Assembly: GCA_041591635.1 (NCBI GenBank)
Contig: JBFHRO010000162.1
Location: 1 to 7,588, forward strand
Direction of reading: 5' to 3'
Origin: JACKOD01 sp041591635
Lineage (GTDB): Bacteria > Pseudomonadota > Gammaproteobacteria > Pseudomonadales > Oleiphilaceae
DNA: 7,588 nt
Positions 1-5,729 of this stretch are shown here, piece by piece. Position 1 is the first letter of the stretch. Every line of letters begins with the position of its first letter. The translations under genes and the position numbers were made by a program. Below the pieces are notes generated by a model. The model was not told the origin of the DNA. It saw only the letters and a list, made by a program, of their open reading frames with translations, and did not search any database.

Positions 1-119
1 ATCAAGGCCGCATCGGTGGGCGATTGATCGACGATCAGCAAGTGAAAATGTTGCCGCGTCACTGCCTCGGCAGGAGTGGCGGTAAGGGGTTTTGTCACAG
101 GCACAGCTGGGTATCTCAT
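1..119 (-). CDS. Receiver-like (response regulator-type) protein, N-terminal fragment, runs off the left edge
   Basis: This is an open minus-strand frame of 39 codons that continues past base 1. It starts at ATG 119-117, and an in-frame TAA lies just upstream of that ATG. The translation contains HFHLLIVDQSPTDAAL, which looks like the first beta strand and acidic loop of a CheY-type receiver domain (typical form LIVDDSPTD). About 25 residues precede it (MRYPAVPVTKPLTATP...), which would be a short flexible N-terminus. GTG codons at 104, 98 and 62 are alternative starts. None has a convincing Shine-Dalgarno sequence; GAGG lies only two bases before the GTG at 62. The usual second acidic residue of the pocket is Gln here (VDQS), as might occur in degenerate receivers of cyclic-di-GMP proteins such as FimX. 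The rest of the protein is outside the window, so its output domain is unknown. The gene is divergent from ppc. The family call rests on about 13 residues. Confidence 0.5.
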   Translation of the reverse strand, partial: MRYPAVPVTKPLTATPAEAVTRQHFHLLIVDQSPTDAAL

Positions 120-404
120 AGGTTATTTGCTATGTTGAGGCCCAGTAGGGCCGTATTGCACATAAGGTCGAGTTTGAATCTTCTGGCTTTTCTGTGCGCG
201 GTGTTGCACCGGTCACCACGAAGCAGAGGATGGACTACAGTTAGTCTAGTGCCTGTATGGTCTTTTTGCCCGCAGGATAGGCACGTTAGTTCAGACGGCG
301 CAGCGGTGGCGTTGCCTCGGTTGTGCTGTTATACCGCAGGTGTTATCCCATACGGTGTTGTCTCATACGGTGTTTTTTAATACATAGTTGAAGCAGGAAG
401 TGTT
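120..404. other. Intergenic region between the divergent receiver-like gene and ppc
   Basis: I find no convincing gene in these 285 bases. The region should hold promoters for both divergent genes and the ppc leader. Visible items are an extended -10-like TGCTATGTT at 128-136 without a good -35, and small hairpins GGCCC/GGGCC (139-152) and CGGTG/CACCG (199-211). There is also a longer-range inverted repeat GTGCCT (249-254) / AGGCAC (279-284), and an 11-base direct repeat next to ppc. No strong -35/-10 pair for ppc could be placed, so its promoter is unassigned. No tRNA fold or Rho-independent terminator was found. Confidence 0.6.
349..374. repeat. Direct repeat CATACGGTGTT, two copies with a 15-base period
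   Basis: CATACGGTGTT occurs at 349-359 and again at 364-374, separated by GTCT. The second copy runs into a T-rich stretch and ends 30 bases before the ppc start codon. A looser relative (ATACCGCAGGTGTT) lies at 331-344. A 15-base period is not a whole number of helical turns, so the two copies would face different sides of the DNA. It could be a regulator site in the ppc leader or a local duplication. The function is not known. Confidence 0.6.
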
Positions 405-3065
405 ATGCCAGATTTGCATCCCCAGTTGCGGGAAAACGTTCGGCTGTTGGGAGAGTTACTGGGTGCGAGCATTGCGGAACACCTGGGGCCCGAGTTTCTG
501 GAAAAAATCGAGGCCATACGCCTGGCAGCGAAAGAGGATCGCAGCCGCAAGGGCGACGCCAGCCCGGCACTATTGGCCATATTGCGGGAAATCGACGACG
601 CCGATGTGCTGCCTGTCACCCGTGCCTTTAACCAGTTTCTCAACCTGGCCAATATTGCTGAACAATATCACGGCATTCGCCGCCACCAGGATGTGTGTGA
701 TATCGACACGCTATGCGACAACCTGTCGGCCGTCATTGCGAGATTGCGAAAGAAAAATCTGACCCACGCGCAGATTCGGGAAGCGGTTTGTACCATGAAA
801 ATGGAGTTCGTGCTGACGGCTCACCCCACAGAAGTGACCCGCCGCACCCTGATCATGAAATACGAAGCCATCGCCAACTTGTTGGGAGGTCTCGACCAGA
901 CGGGGCTGTCCGATGAAGAGCGCGATGAAATAGTCACCCAGCTACAGGTGCGCGTCGCGGAAGCCTGGCACACCGACGAAATCCGCGTGGAACGCCCGAC
1001 GGCGGTCGAAGAGTCGAAGTGGGGCTTTGCCGTGGTCGAAAACAGCTTGTGGCAGGCGGTACCAGTTTTCTTTCGCAAACTGGATGCAACCCTGCGGGCC
1101 GAACTGGGTGACGGGTTGCCGCTGGGGTCATCGCTGGTACGTTTTTCCTCCTGGATGGGGGGCGATCGGGATGGTAATCCCAACGTGACGGCCAAAGTCA
1201 CCAGGGAAGTGCTGTTGCTGGCTCGCTGGATGGCGGCTGACCTGTACCTGCGCGATATCAAGGTGTTGCGTAACCAGCTTTCCATGTGGGAGGCCAGCGC
1301 TGCCCTCAGGGCGATCGTAGGCGACACCCATGAACCTTATCGCGTGCTGCTGGCGCAGATCCGGCAACGTCTGGAGGCCACTCGCCGCTGGGCGGAGCGG
1401 GCGCTGCAAGCCTGCGCCCAGGAAGAACCCGCCCGGATAATACCTGATGCCGAGGTGTTGCTGAAGGTTCAGGACCTGCTGGAGCCTTTGCGCCTGTGTT
1501 ACGACTCCCTCACAGAAACTGGCCAATTGACCATTGCCAATGGCCAGTTGCTCGACACCCTGCGCCGGGTCGATTGCTTTGGATTGACACTGACCAAGCT
1601 CGATATACGCCAGGATTCTGAACGCCATGAAGATGCACTGGCCGAAATCGTGAGCTATCTCGGTTTGGGGGACTACCGCAGCTGGAGCGAAGCACAGCGG
1701 CAGCAGTTTTTGTTACGTGAACTCGACAGCCGGCGGCCACTGTTTCCCCGGCACTGGCCGGCCTCCCCTGAGGTCAGGGAAGTGCTGGATACCTGTGAGG
1801 TCATTGCTGCTCAACCCGACGACACTCTTGGTCCCTACATTATTTCCATGGCCGGTCAGCCCTCCGATGTGCTGGCGGTGATTTTGCTTTTGCGCGAATC
1901 CGGCATGTCCGCGCGCATGCCGATCGTGCCCCTGTTCGAAACTCTGGATGATTTGCGCCACGCGCCCGCCGCCATTGAGGCGTTACTGTGTATGCCCTGG
2001 TATCGGGAATACTGCCAGGGCTATCAGCAGGTCATGATCGGCTATTCGGATTCTGCCAAGGACGCAGGTCAGATGATGGCGGCCTGGTCACAATATCAGG
2101 CCCAGGAGGCCCTGGTGGCGGTAGCGGCCAAGTATGATGTGAAACTGACACTTTTTCATGGCCGGGGCGGAACGGTAGGGCGCGGTGGTGGCCCGGCCAA
2201 TCGGGCGATTCTGTCGCAACCACCGGGCTCGGTGGCGGGCAATTTTCGTATTACCGAACAGGGTGAAATGATCCGTTTTAAATTCGGCCTGCCCAAGGTA
2301 GCGGTGCAAAGTCTGCAGGTGTACACCACCGCCGTGCTCGAGGCCACCCTGGCTCCCCCGGCGCCGCCGCGGCCCGAGTGGCGTGCCATGATGGACAGCC
2401 TGACCCGGCAGTCTTTGGCATCGTACCGGGACATGGTCCGCGAACACCCGGATTTTGTGGCTTACTTTCGGGCTGCCACACCCGAGCAGGAACTGGGCAA
2501 ACTCGCCCTGGGAAGCCGGCCCGCCAAGCGCAAGGTTGGCGGCGGGGTAGAGAGCCTGCGGGCCATTCCCTGGATTTTTGCCTGGACGCAAAACCGCCTC
2601 ATGCTGCCGGCCTGGCTGGGGGCCGACGTGGCGCTCAAACAGGCCCTTGATGCCGGGCAGGGTGAAACGATTCAGGCGATGCTCAGGCAGTGGCCGTTTT
2701 TTCGCACCCACATTGACATGCTGGAGATGGTACTGGCCAAGGCAGATCCGCGAATTGCACGCTACTATGATGAAGTGCTGGTGCCTGATGCGTTGCGCAC
2801 CTTGGGTAAAGAGTTGCGTCACCGCCTGAAAGCCGCCATCGTGCTGGTGAACGCGCTCAAGAATCAAACGGAGCTCTTGAAGGAAAACCCGATTTTCAGC
2901 CATTCCATGACGATTCGTAATCCCTACACCGATCCTTTGCACTATCTGCAGGCGGAGTTGCTGCGCCGTGAACGGCTGGATGGCGAGGGCAAGCCGGCGG
3001 TGGTGGAACGGGCGCTCAAGGTTACTATGGCCGGTATTGCGGCCGGTATGCGCAATACCGGCTGA
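405..3065 (+). CDS. ppc: Phosphoenolpyruvate carboxylase
   Basis: This enzyme carboxylates phosphoenolpyruvate with bicarbonate to oxaloacetate in the cytoplasm, the main anaplerotic feed to the TCA cycle. The 886 residues match the usual bacterial length (883 in E. coli), so the gene is complete. Visible motifs in order are VLTAHPTE with catalytic His140, SWMGGDRDGNPNVT (about 249-262) and MIGYSDSAKDAG (544-555) with Lys552. These are followed by LFHGRGGTVGRGGGP with His585, Arg587 and Arg593, then SRPAKRKVGGG (704-714), and the C-terminal MRNTG whose Asn884 matches the aspartate-binding Asn of E. coli. Feedback inhibition by aspartate is therefore expected. The ATG at 405 is preceded by AGGA at 395-398 with good spacing and gives a normal N-terminus. 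The gene stands alone between a 285-base divergent upstream gap and a 297-base gap before adk. Identity is certain. Confidence 0.99.
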   Translation: MPDLHPQLRENVRLLGELLGASIAEHLGPEFLEKIEAIRLAAKEDRSRKGDASPALLAILREIDDADVLPVTRAFNQFLNLANIAEQYHGIRRHQDVCDIDTLCDNLSAVIARLRKKNLTHAQIREAVCTMKMEFVLTAHPTEVTRRTLIMKYEAIANLLGGLDQTGLSDEERDEIVTQLQVRVAEAWHTDEIRVERPTAVEESKWGFAVVENSLWQAVPVFFRKLDATLRAELGDGLPLGSSLVRFSSWMGGDRDGNPNVTAKVTREVLLLARWMAADLYLRDIKVLRNQLSMWEASAALRAIVGDTHEPYRVLLAQIRQRLEATRRWAERALQACAQEEPARIIPDAEVLLKVQDLLEPLRLCYDSLTETGQLTIANGQLLDTLRRVDCFGLTLTKLDIRQDSERHEDALAEIVSYLGLGDYRSWSEAQRQQFLLRELDSRRPLFPRHWPASPEVREVLDTCEVIAAQPDDTLGPYIISMAGQPSDVLAVILLLRESGMSARMPIVPLFETLDDLRHAPAAIEALLCMPWYREYCQGYQQVMIGYSDSAKDAGQMMAAWSQYQAQEALVAVAAKYDVKLTLFHGRGGTVGRGGGPANRAILSQPPGSVAGNFRITEQGEMIRFKFGLPKVAVQSLQVYTTAVLEATLAPPAPPRPEWRAMMDSLTRQSLASYRDMVREHPDFVAYFRAATPEQELGKLALGSRPAKRKVGGGVESLRAIPWIFAWTQNRLMLPAWLGADVALKQALDAGQGETIQAMLRQWPFFRTHIDMLEMVLAKADPRIARYYDEVLVPDALRTLGKELRHRLKAAIVLVNALKNQTELLKENPIFSHSMTIRNPYTDPLHYLQAELLRRERLDGEGKPAVVERALKVTMAGIAAGMRNTG
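3030..3062. repeat. Perfect 12-bp inverted repeat over the last codons of ppc
   Basis: GCCGGTATTGCG at 3030-3041 is the exact reverse complement of CGCAATACCGGC at 3051-3062, with a 9-base loop. The right arm ends one base before the TGA stop. It encodes the conserved C-terminus GIAAGMRNTG, so protein constraint accounts for part of the symmetry, but a perfect 12-bp stem also needs matching third positions. No T-tract follows, so it is not a standard intrinsic terminator. In mRNA it could protect the 3' end or slow the ribosome near the stop codon. Confidence 0.75.
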
Positions 3066-3088
3066 GGGTAAAGACCCCCGACGTGGAC

Positions 3089-3123
3089 GGCCGACCGATA
3101 CCGGCGGCCTTTCTATCGGTCGG
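3089..3123 (+). terminator. Possible ppc terminator: overlapping GC-rich hairpins
   Basis: CCGACCGATA (3091-3100) and TATCGGTCGG (3114-3123) form a perfect 10-bp stem with a 13-base loop. A competing shorter hairpin pairs GGCCG (3089-3093) with CGGCC (3105-3109) and is followed by TTTCT. The two cannot form fully at the same time. Position, 24 bases after the ppc stop, favours a terminator or 3'-end stabiliser. The lack of a proper T-run after the longer stem weakens the call. It could instead be an operator, because its right arm overlaps the -35 zone of the promoter candidate at 3110-3138. Confidence 0.4.
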
Positions 3124-3138
3124 GCATGTTCGTATAAT
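3110..3138 (+). promoter_or_regulatory. Candidate adk promoter with TATAAT -10
   Basis: A perfect TATAAT lies at 3133-3138. With a 17-base spacer the -35 would be TTTCTA at 3110-3115, which matches TTGACA at only three positions. If used, it would give adk a leader of over 200 bases. A second weaker option is TTGACG at 3268-3273 with a poor -10 near 3293-3300. The call is based on consensus matching only. Confidence 0.35.
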
Positions 3139-3282
3139 GCAGGGCTTGCTGGTTTGATGCGCACGTTTCTGGCGTCGTTTTCGCCAATTAACTGCTTGAT
3201 TTATAGATTTATTTATTTTTGTACAGGCAGTTCGTGCATATCAATGGAAGGTGCTGGCCGCAACAGATTGACGCCGACGAGG

Positions 3283-3304
3283 CCGGATTGGATTCATAAT
3301 CCGG
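3283..3304. repeat. Inverted repeat in the adk leader
   Basis: CCGGATT (3283-3289) pairs perfectly with AATCCGG (3298-3304) around an 8-base loop. Two G-U pairs (GG 3281-3282 with TT 3305-3306) would lengthen the RNA stem to nine pairs. It sits about 58 bases before adk. No T-tract follows, so it is more likely leader structure or a protein site than a terminator. Confidence 0.5.
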
Positions 3305-3331
3305 TTTCACGAAGCAACAGGGTTTATTAAG

Positions 3332-3361
3332 ATGACCAATCATACGTGGAGACTAATCTAA
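3332..3361 (+). other. Nine-codon mini-ORF ending one base before adk
   Basis: ATG at 3332 opens MTNHTWRLI, which stops with TAA at 3359-3361; the adk ATG begins at 3363. AGGG at 3319-3322 could act as its ribosome-binding site. It contains AGA and CTA, codons usually rare in GC-rich gammaproteobacteria. The string TAAGATGA occurs at both start sites (3328-3335 and 3359-3366). Such an arrangement would allow translational coupling or attenuation, but a nine-codon ORF can easily arise by chance. Confidence 0.2.
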
Positions 3362-3362
3362 G

Positions 3363-4019
3363 ATGAGACTGATCTTGTTGGGCGCACCAGGCGCCGGTAA
3401 AGGGACCCAGGCACAATTTATCACCGAAAAGCTGGGTATCCCCCAAATCTCCACCGGCGATATGTTGCGTGCGGCGGTGAAGGCAGGCTCACCCTTGGGA
3501 GTCAAGGTGAAGGAAATCATGGCCTCGGGCGGTCTGGTCTCTGACGATATTATTATCGCGCTGATTCAGGATCGCCTGCAGCAGCCCGATTGTGCCAACG
3601 GCTGTTTGTTTGATGGCTTTCCGCGCACGATTCCCCAGGCTGAAGCGCTCAAGAACAGCGGTGTTGCCATTGACTATGTGGTTGAGATCCGGGTAAAGGA
3701 TGCCGAGATCATTCGCCGCATCAGTGGTCGCCGGGTGCATGAAGGCAGCGGACGGGTCTATCACATCGAACATAATCCACCCAAAGTGGCGGGCCTTGAC
3801 GATGTTACCGCCGAGCCTCTGATCCAGCGTGAAGACGACAAGGAAGAAACCGTGCGCAAGCGCCTGGACATCTACCACTCGCAAACGGCACCCTTGGTGT
3901 CCTACTATCAGGACTGGGCCGCCAAAGATGCGCAGTCTGCACCGCGGTATCTGGCGGTTGAAGGCGTGGGTAGCGTTGATGATATCCGAGCCAAAGTGAT
4001 GACCGGCTTGGGGGTTTAA
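3363..4019 (+). CDS. adk: Adenylate kinase
   Basis: This cytoplasmic enzyme interconverts ATP plus AMP with two ADP and sets the adenylate energy charge. The 218 residues fit the long bacterial form. The P-loop GAPGAGKGT lies at 7-15 with Lys13. The AMP-binding STGDMLR is at 30-36 and DGFPRT at 84-89 with Arg88. The LID domain spans about 122-159 (GRRVHEGSGRVYH, then NPPKVAGLDDVT). The LID lacks the four-cysteine zinc site of Gram-positive enzymes and looks like the hydrogen-bonded E. coli type. GGAG at 3348-3351 is 11 bases from the ATG, a little far, so translation may be aided by the mini-ORF just upstream. The long upstream gap and the strong terminator downstream suggest a single-gene transcript. 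Confidence 0.99.
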   Translation: MRLILLGAPGAGKGTQAQFITEKLGIPQISTGDMLRAAVKAGSPLGVKVKEIMASGGLVSDDIIIALIQDRLQQPDCANGCLFDGFPRTIPQAEALKNSGVAIDYVVEIRVKDAEIIRRISGRRVHEGSGRVYHIEHNPPKVAGLDDVTAEPLIQREDDKEETVRKRLDIYHSQTAPLVSYYQDWAAKDAQSAPRYLAVEGVGSVDDIRAKVMTGLGV

Positions 4020-4034
4020 TCCCGCTGCCGTATC

Positions 4035-4060
4035 AAAGAGCCTGATCCGGGCTCTTTTTT
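4035..4060 (+). terminator. Rho-independent terminator of adk
   Basis: AAAGAGCC (4035-4042) pairs with GGCTCTTT (4050-4057) around a 7-base loop, and the T-run continues to 4060. It begins 16 bases after the adk stop. The A/T pairs at the base of the stem are typical. It separates adk from the tsaB cluster, which therefore needs its own promoter between about 4061 and 4140. The TTTATA near 4071 is a possible -10 but has no good -35. Confidence 0.9.
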
Positions 4061-4084
4061 GTTTGAACGATTTATACCCTGTTA

Positions 4085-4111
4085 CTGATCCTGTCTGCAG
4101 GCAGCGATCAG
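4085..4111. repeat. Inverted repeat upstream of tsaB
   Basis: CTGATC (4085-4090) pairs with GATCAG (4106-4111). The stem continues with CTG (4091-4093) against CAG (4102-4104), leaving one bulged C and an eight-base loop that contains part of a CTGCAG palindrome. It lies 29 bases before the tsaB ATG, between the adk terminator and tsaB, where a promoter or operator is expected. No known operator was recognised. Confidence 0.4.
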
Positions 4112-4140
4112 CTCTTCCTCTGACTCCCGAGATTTTTTTG

Positions 4141-4848
4141 ATGCCGGTGATATTGGCGGTAGATACTTCGTCGACAGCCTGCTCCGCTGCGCTGTTGACA
4201 CAGAATAGTGTGCATGAGCGTTTTGAACTTACGCCAAAAGCCCATACCCGTTTGGTATTGCCGATGGTGGAGTCGGTGCTGGCCGAGGCAGGCATGACCC
4301 TTGGCGATGTAGATGCCATTGCGTTTGGCCGTGGGCCGGGGTCTTTTACCGGGGTGCGAATTGCCACGTCCCTGGTGCAAGGGCTGGCCTTTGGTGCTGA
4401 TTTGCCGGTAGTACCGGTATCGACACTGGCCGCCATGGCACTGCAGGCGGCCCATGCCCAGGTGCCAGCCCATACTTCCGCCGATATTCTGTGCGCCATC
4501 GATGCGCGTATGAATGAGGTTTACTGGGCCGGATTTCATTATAACGATGGCAACCTTATTGCCGTTGGCGATGAGTGTGTGTGTGCCCCGAGCCGATTGC
4601 CGGCCTGGCAGGGCGACATCGCGGCTTACAGAGTGGGAGCGGGCAGTGGCTGGCAGTATCAGTCGCAGTTTCCTGCAGAAGTGCAACTCAATCTTGCGCA
4701 GGTTGTCGTGGATCTGGAGCCTCGGGCCAGAGAAATCGCACTTCTGGGGGCGCAGCTTTATGAAAGCGGGCAACAGGTGCTTGCCACCGAGGCCTTGCCT
4801 GTGTACCTGCGTGATGAGGTAACCTGGAAAAAACTGCCAGGGCGCTGA
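4141..4848 (+). CDS. tsaB: tRNA threonylcarbamoyladenosine biosynthesis protein TsaB
   Basis: TsaB is the non-catalytic partner of TsaD in the TsaBDE complex, which moves threonylcarbamoyl from TsaC's product onto A37 of ANN-decoding tRNAs. The 235 residues compare with 231 in E. coli. The ASKHA-fold start ILAVDTSSTACSAAL is at 4-18, the family motif FGRGPGSFTGVRI at 62-74 and AIDARMNEVYWA at 119-130. The C-terminus VTWKKLPGR is close to the E. coli ending. I chose ATG 4141 because the family begins right before the ILAxDT strand. The longer frame from TTG 4063 would add 26 unrelated residues immediately after the adk terminator. Only a weak GAG (4129-4131) is seen as a ribosome-binding site. 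It is probably the first gene of the cluster with uppP, the small gene and rsmJ. Confidence 0.97.
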   Translation: MPVILAVDTSSTACSAALLTQNSVHERFELTPKAHTRLVLPMVESVLAEAGMTLGDVDAIAFGRGPGSFTGVRIATSLVQGLAFGADLPVVPVSTLAAMALQAAHAQVPAHTSADILCAIDARMNEVYWAGFHYNDGNLIAVGDECVCAPSRLPAWQGDIAAYRVGAGSGWQYQSQFPAEVQLNLAQVVVDLEPRAREIALLGAQLYESGQQVLATEALPVYLRDEVTWKKLPGR

Positions 4849-4886
4849 ATCTGCGGGGATTTCAGTTCCGTAATAATTTTGATTTC

Positions 4887-5693
4887 ATGAGTACACCTAT
4901 GGATTGGTTTCAAGTAGTTGCTCTGGCCGTTGTACAGGGTTTGACCGAATTTCTGCCGATTTCAAGTTCAGCCCACCTGATTTTGCCATCGCAAATTCTG
5001 GGCTGGCCCGATCAGGGCTTGGCGTTTGACGTTGCGGTGCATGTGGGCACCCTGCTGGCTGTCATGCTGTATTTTCGTCGCGATGTGGCTCAGTTAACTG
5101 TCGGGTGGGGCAAAAGTCTGGCGGGATCGGCCTCCGATGAAGGACGACTGGCCTGGCTCATAATTCTGGGCACCCTCCCTGCCGGGATTGCTGGTCTGGC
5201 CTTGGGGGATTTTATTGAGGCCGAATTGCGCTCGGGCCTGGTCATTGCCTCTACCACCATCATTTTTGCGTTGGCGTTATGGTGGGCCGACAAGTCTGGC
5301 ACCCGTACGCGCGAAATGGCCCACATCACGTGGCAGGTGGCGTTGGTTATTGGTGTGGCGCAAGCCATTGCTCTGATTCCCGGTACCTCGCGCTCGGGTA
5401 TTACCATGACGGCCGCCTTGTTGTTGGGATTTAGCCGGGAATCGTCGGCGCGATTTTCTTTCTTGTTGTCCATTCCACTGATTGCGGCGGCTGGCTTGTT
5501 AAAGGCCAAGGAGTTGGCGCAAACAGGGACAGACGCCCAGATTACCATGGTGACTGCCGGCGCTGTGATGTCCTTTTTGAGTGCCTTTGCCTGCATTCAT
5601 TTGTTTCTCAACTTTCTCGAGCGCTTGGGCTTTATGCCCTATGTGATCTACCGCCTGGTTTTGGGGGTGTGTCTTTTTGCCCTGTTGCTATAA
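4887..5693 (+). CDS. uppP: Undecaprenyl-diphosphate phosphatase (BacA/UppP family)
   Basis: This integral inner-membrane enzyme removes a phosphate from undecaprenyl diphosphate so that the lipid carrier can be reused for peptidoglycan and other envelope polymers; extra copies give bacitracin resistance. The 268 residues are mostly hydrophobic helices, consistent with the multi-pass fold. The first signature is GLTEFLPISSSAHL (18-31), with Gln17 and Glu21 forming the (E/Q)XXXE motif, plus Ser27 and His30. The second is PGTSRSGIT (165-173) with Arg169. ATG 4887 is used here; ATG 4899 (MDWFQ) is an equally good start by family pattern, and neither has a clear Shine-Dalgarno. The gene begins 38 bases after tsaB, probably in the same transcript. 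Its TAA forms part of a TATAAT string at 5689-5694. Confidence 0.97.
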   Translation: MSTPMDWFQVVALAVVQGLTEFLPISSSAHLILPSQILGWPDQGLAFDVAVHVGTLLAVMLYFRRDVAQLTVGWGKSLAGSASDEGRLAWLIILGTLPAGIAGLALGDFIEAELRSGLVIASTTIIFALALWWADKSGTRTREMAHITWQVALVIGVAQAIALIPGTSRSGITMTAALLLGFSRESSARFSFLLSIPLIAAAGLLKAKELAQTGTDAQITMVTAGAVMSFLSAFACIHLFLNFLERLGFMPYVIYRLVLGVCLFALLL

Positions 5694-5717
5694 TTCGGGT
5701 TATTGACACTAGGTTTT

Positions 5718-5723
5718 GAGGTG
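5718..5723 (+). promoter_or_regulatory. Strong Shine-Dalgarno deciding the start of the small gene
   Basis: GAGGTG is a six-base match to the complement of the 16S rRNA 3' end and lies six bases before TTG 5730. The upstream in-frame TTG 5703 has no purine-rich site before it. The in-frame GTG 5721 lies within the motif and has only AGG (5711-5713) upstream. This favours initiation at 5730. Confidence 0.6.
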
Positions 5724-5729
5724 GTTGGG

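Larger units (their letters stand above)
3066..3362. other. ppc-adk intergenic region
   Basis: This 297-base gap contains no full-size gene. It begins with a small GGGT/ACCC hairpin (3066-3077), then a GC-rich perfect 10-bp inverted repeat (3091-3123), a TATAAT box (3133-3138), an AT-rich tract (about 3187-3222), another inverted repeat (3283-3304) and a nine-codon mini-ORF abutting adk. The order suggests termination of ppc followed by an independent adk promoter and a long adk leader. The base composition turns clearly more AT-rich in the middle, as expected for a promoter region. Confidence 0.6.

Noticed and set aside
25..37. Palindrome TGATCG-A-CGATCA, considered as an FNR-type site
   Set aside because: The spacing does not fit TTGAT-N4-ATCAA, and it falls inside the coding part of the receiver-like gene.
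24..380. 118-residue plus-strand frame from TTG upstream of ppc
   Set aside because: It is Arg/Ser/Leu/Cys-rich with no recognisable domain, has no ribosome-binding site, and overlaps the more protein-like minus-strand receiver fragment at 1-119.
358..386. TTGTCT - 17 bases - TACATA as the ppc promoter
   Set aside because: The -10 matches at only three positions, and the transcript would begin within the ribosome-binding site.
2088..3164. 358-residue minus-strand frame opposite ppc
   Set aside because: It lies antisense to strongly conserved ppc codons and resembles no known protein. Long antisense frames are common opposite GC-biased genes.
4063..4140. N-terminal extension of tsaB from TTG 4063
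   Set aside because: The added 26 residues are not part of the TsaB family and would start directly after the adk terminator T-run. ATG 4141 gives the normal N-terminus.
3489..4499. 336-residue minus-strand frame opposite adk and tsaB
   Set aside because: It spans two certain genes and the adk terminator on the other strand, and its composition is that of a shadow frame.
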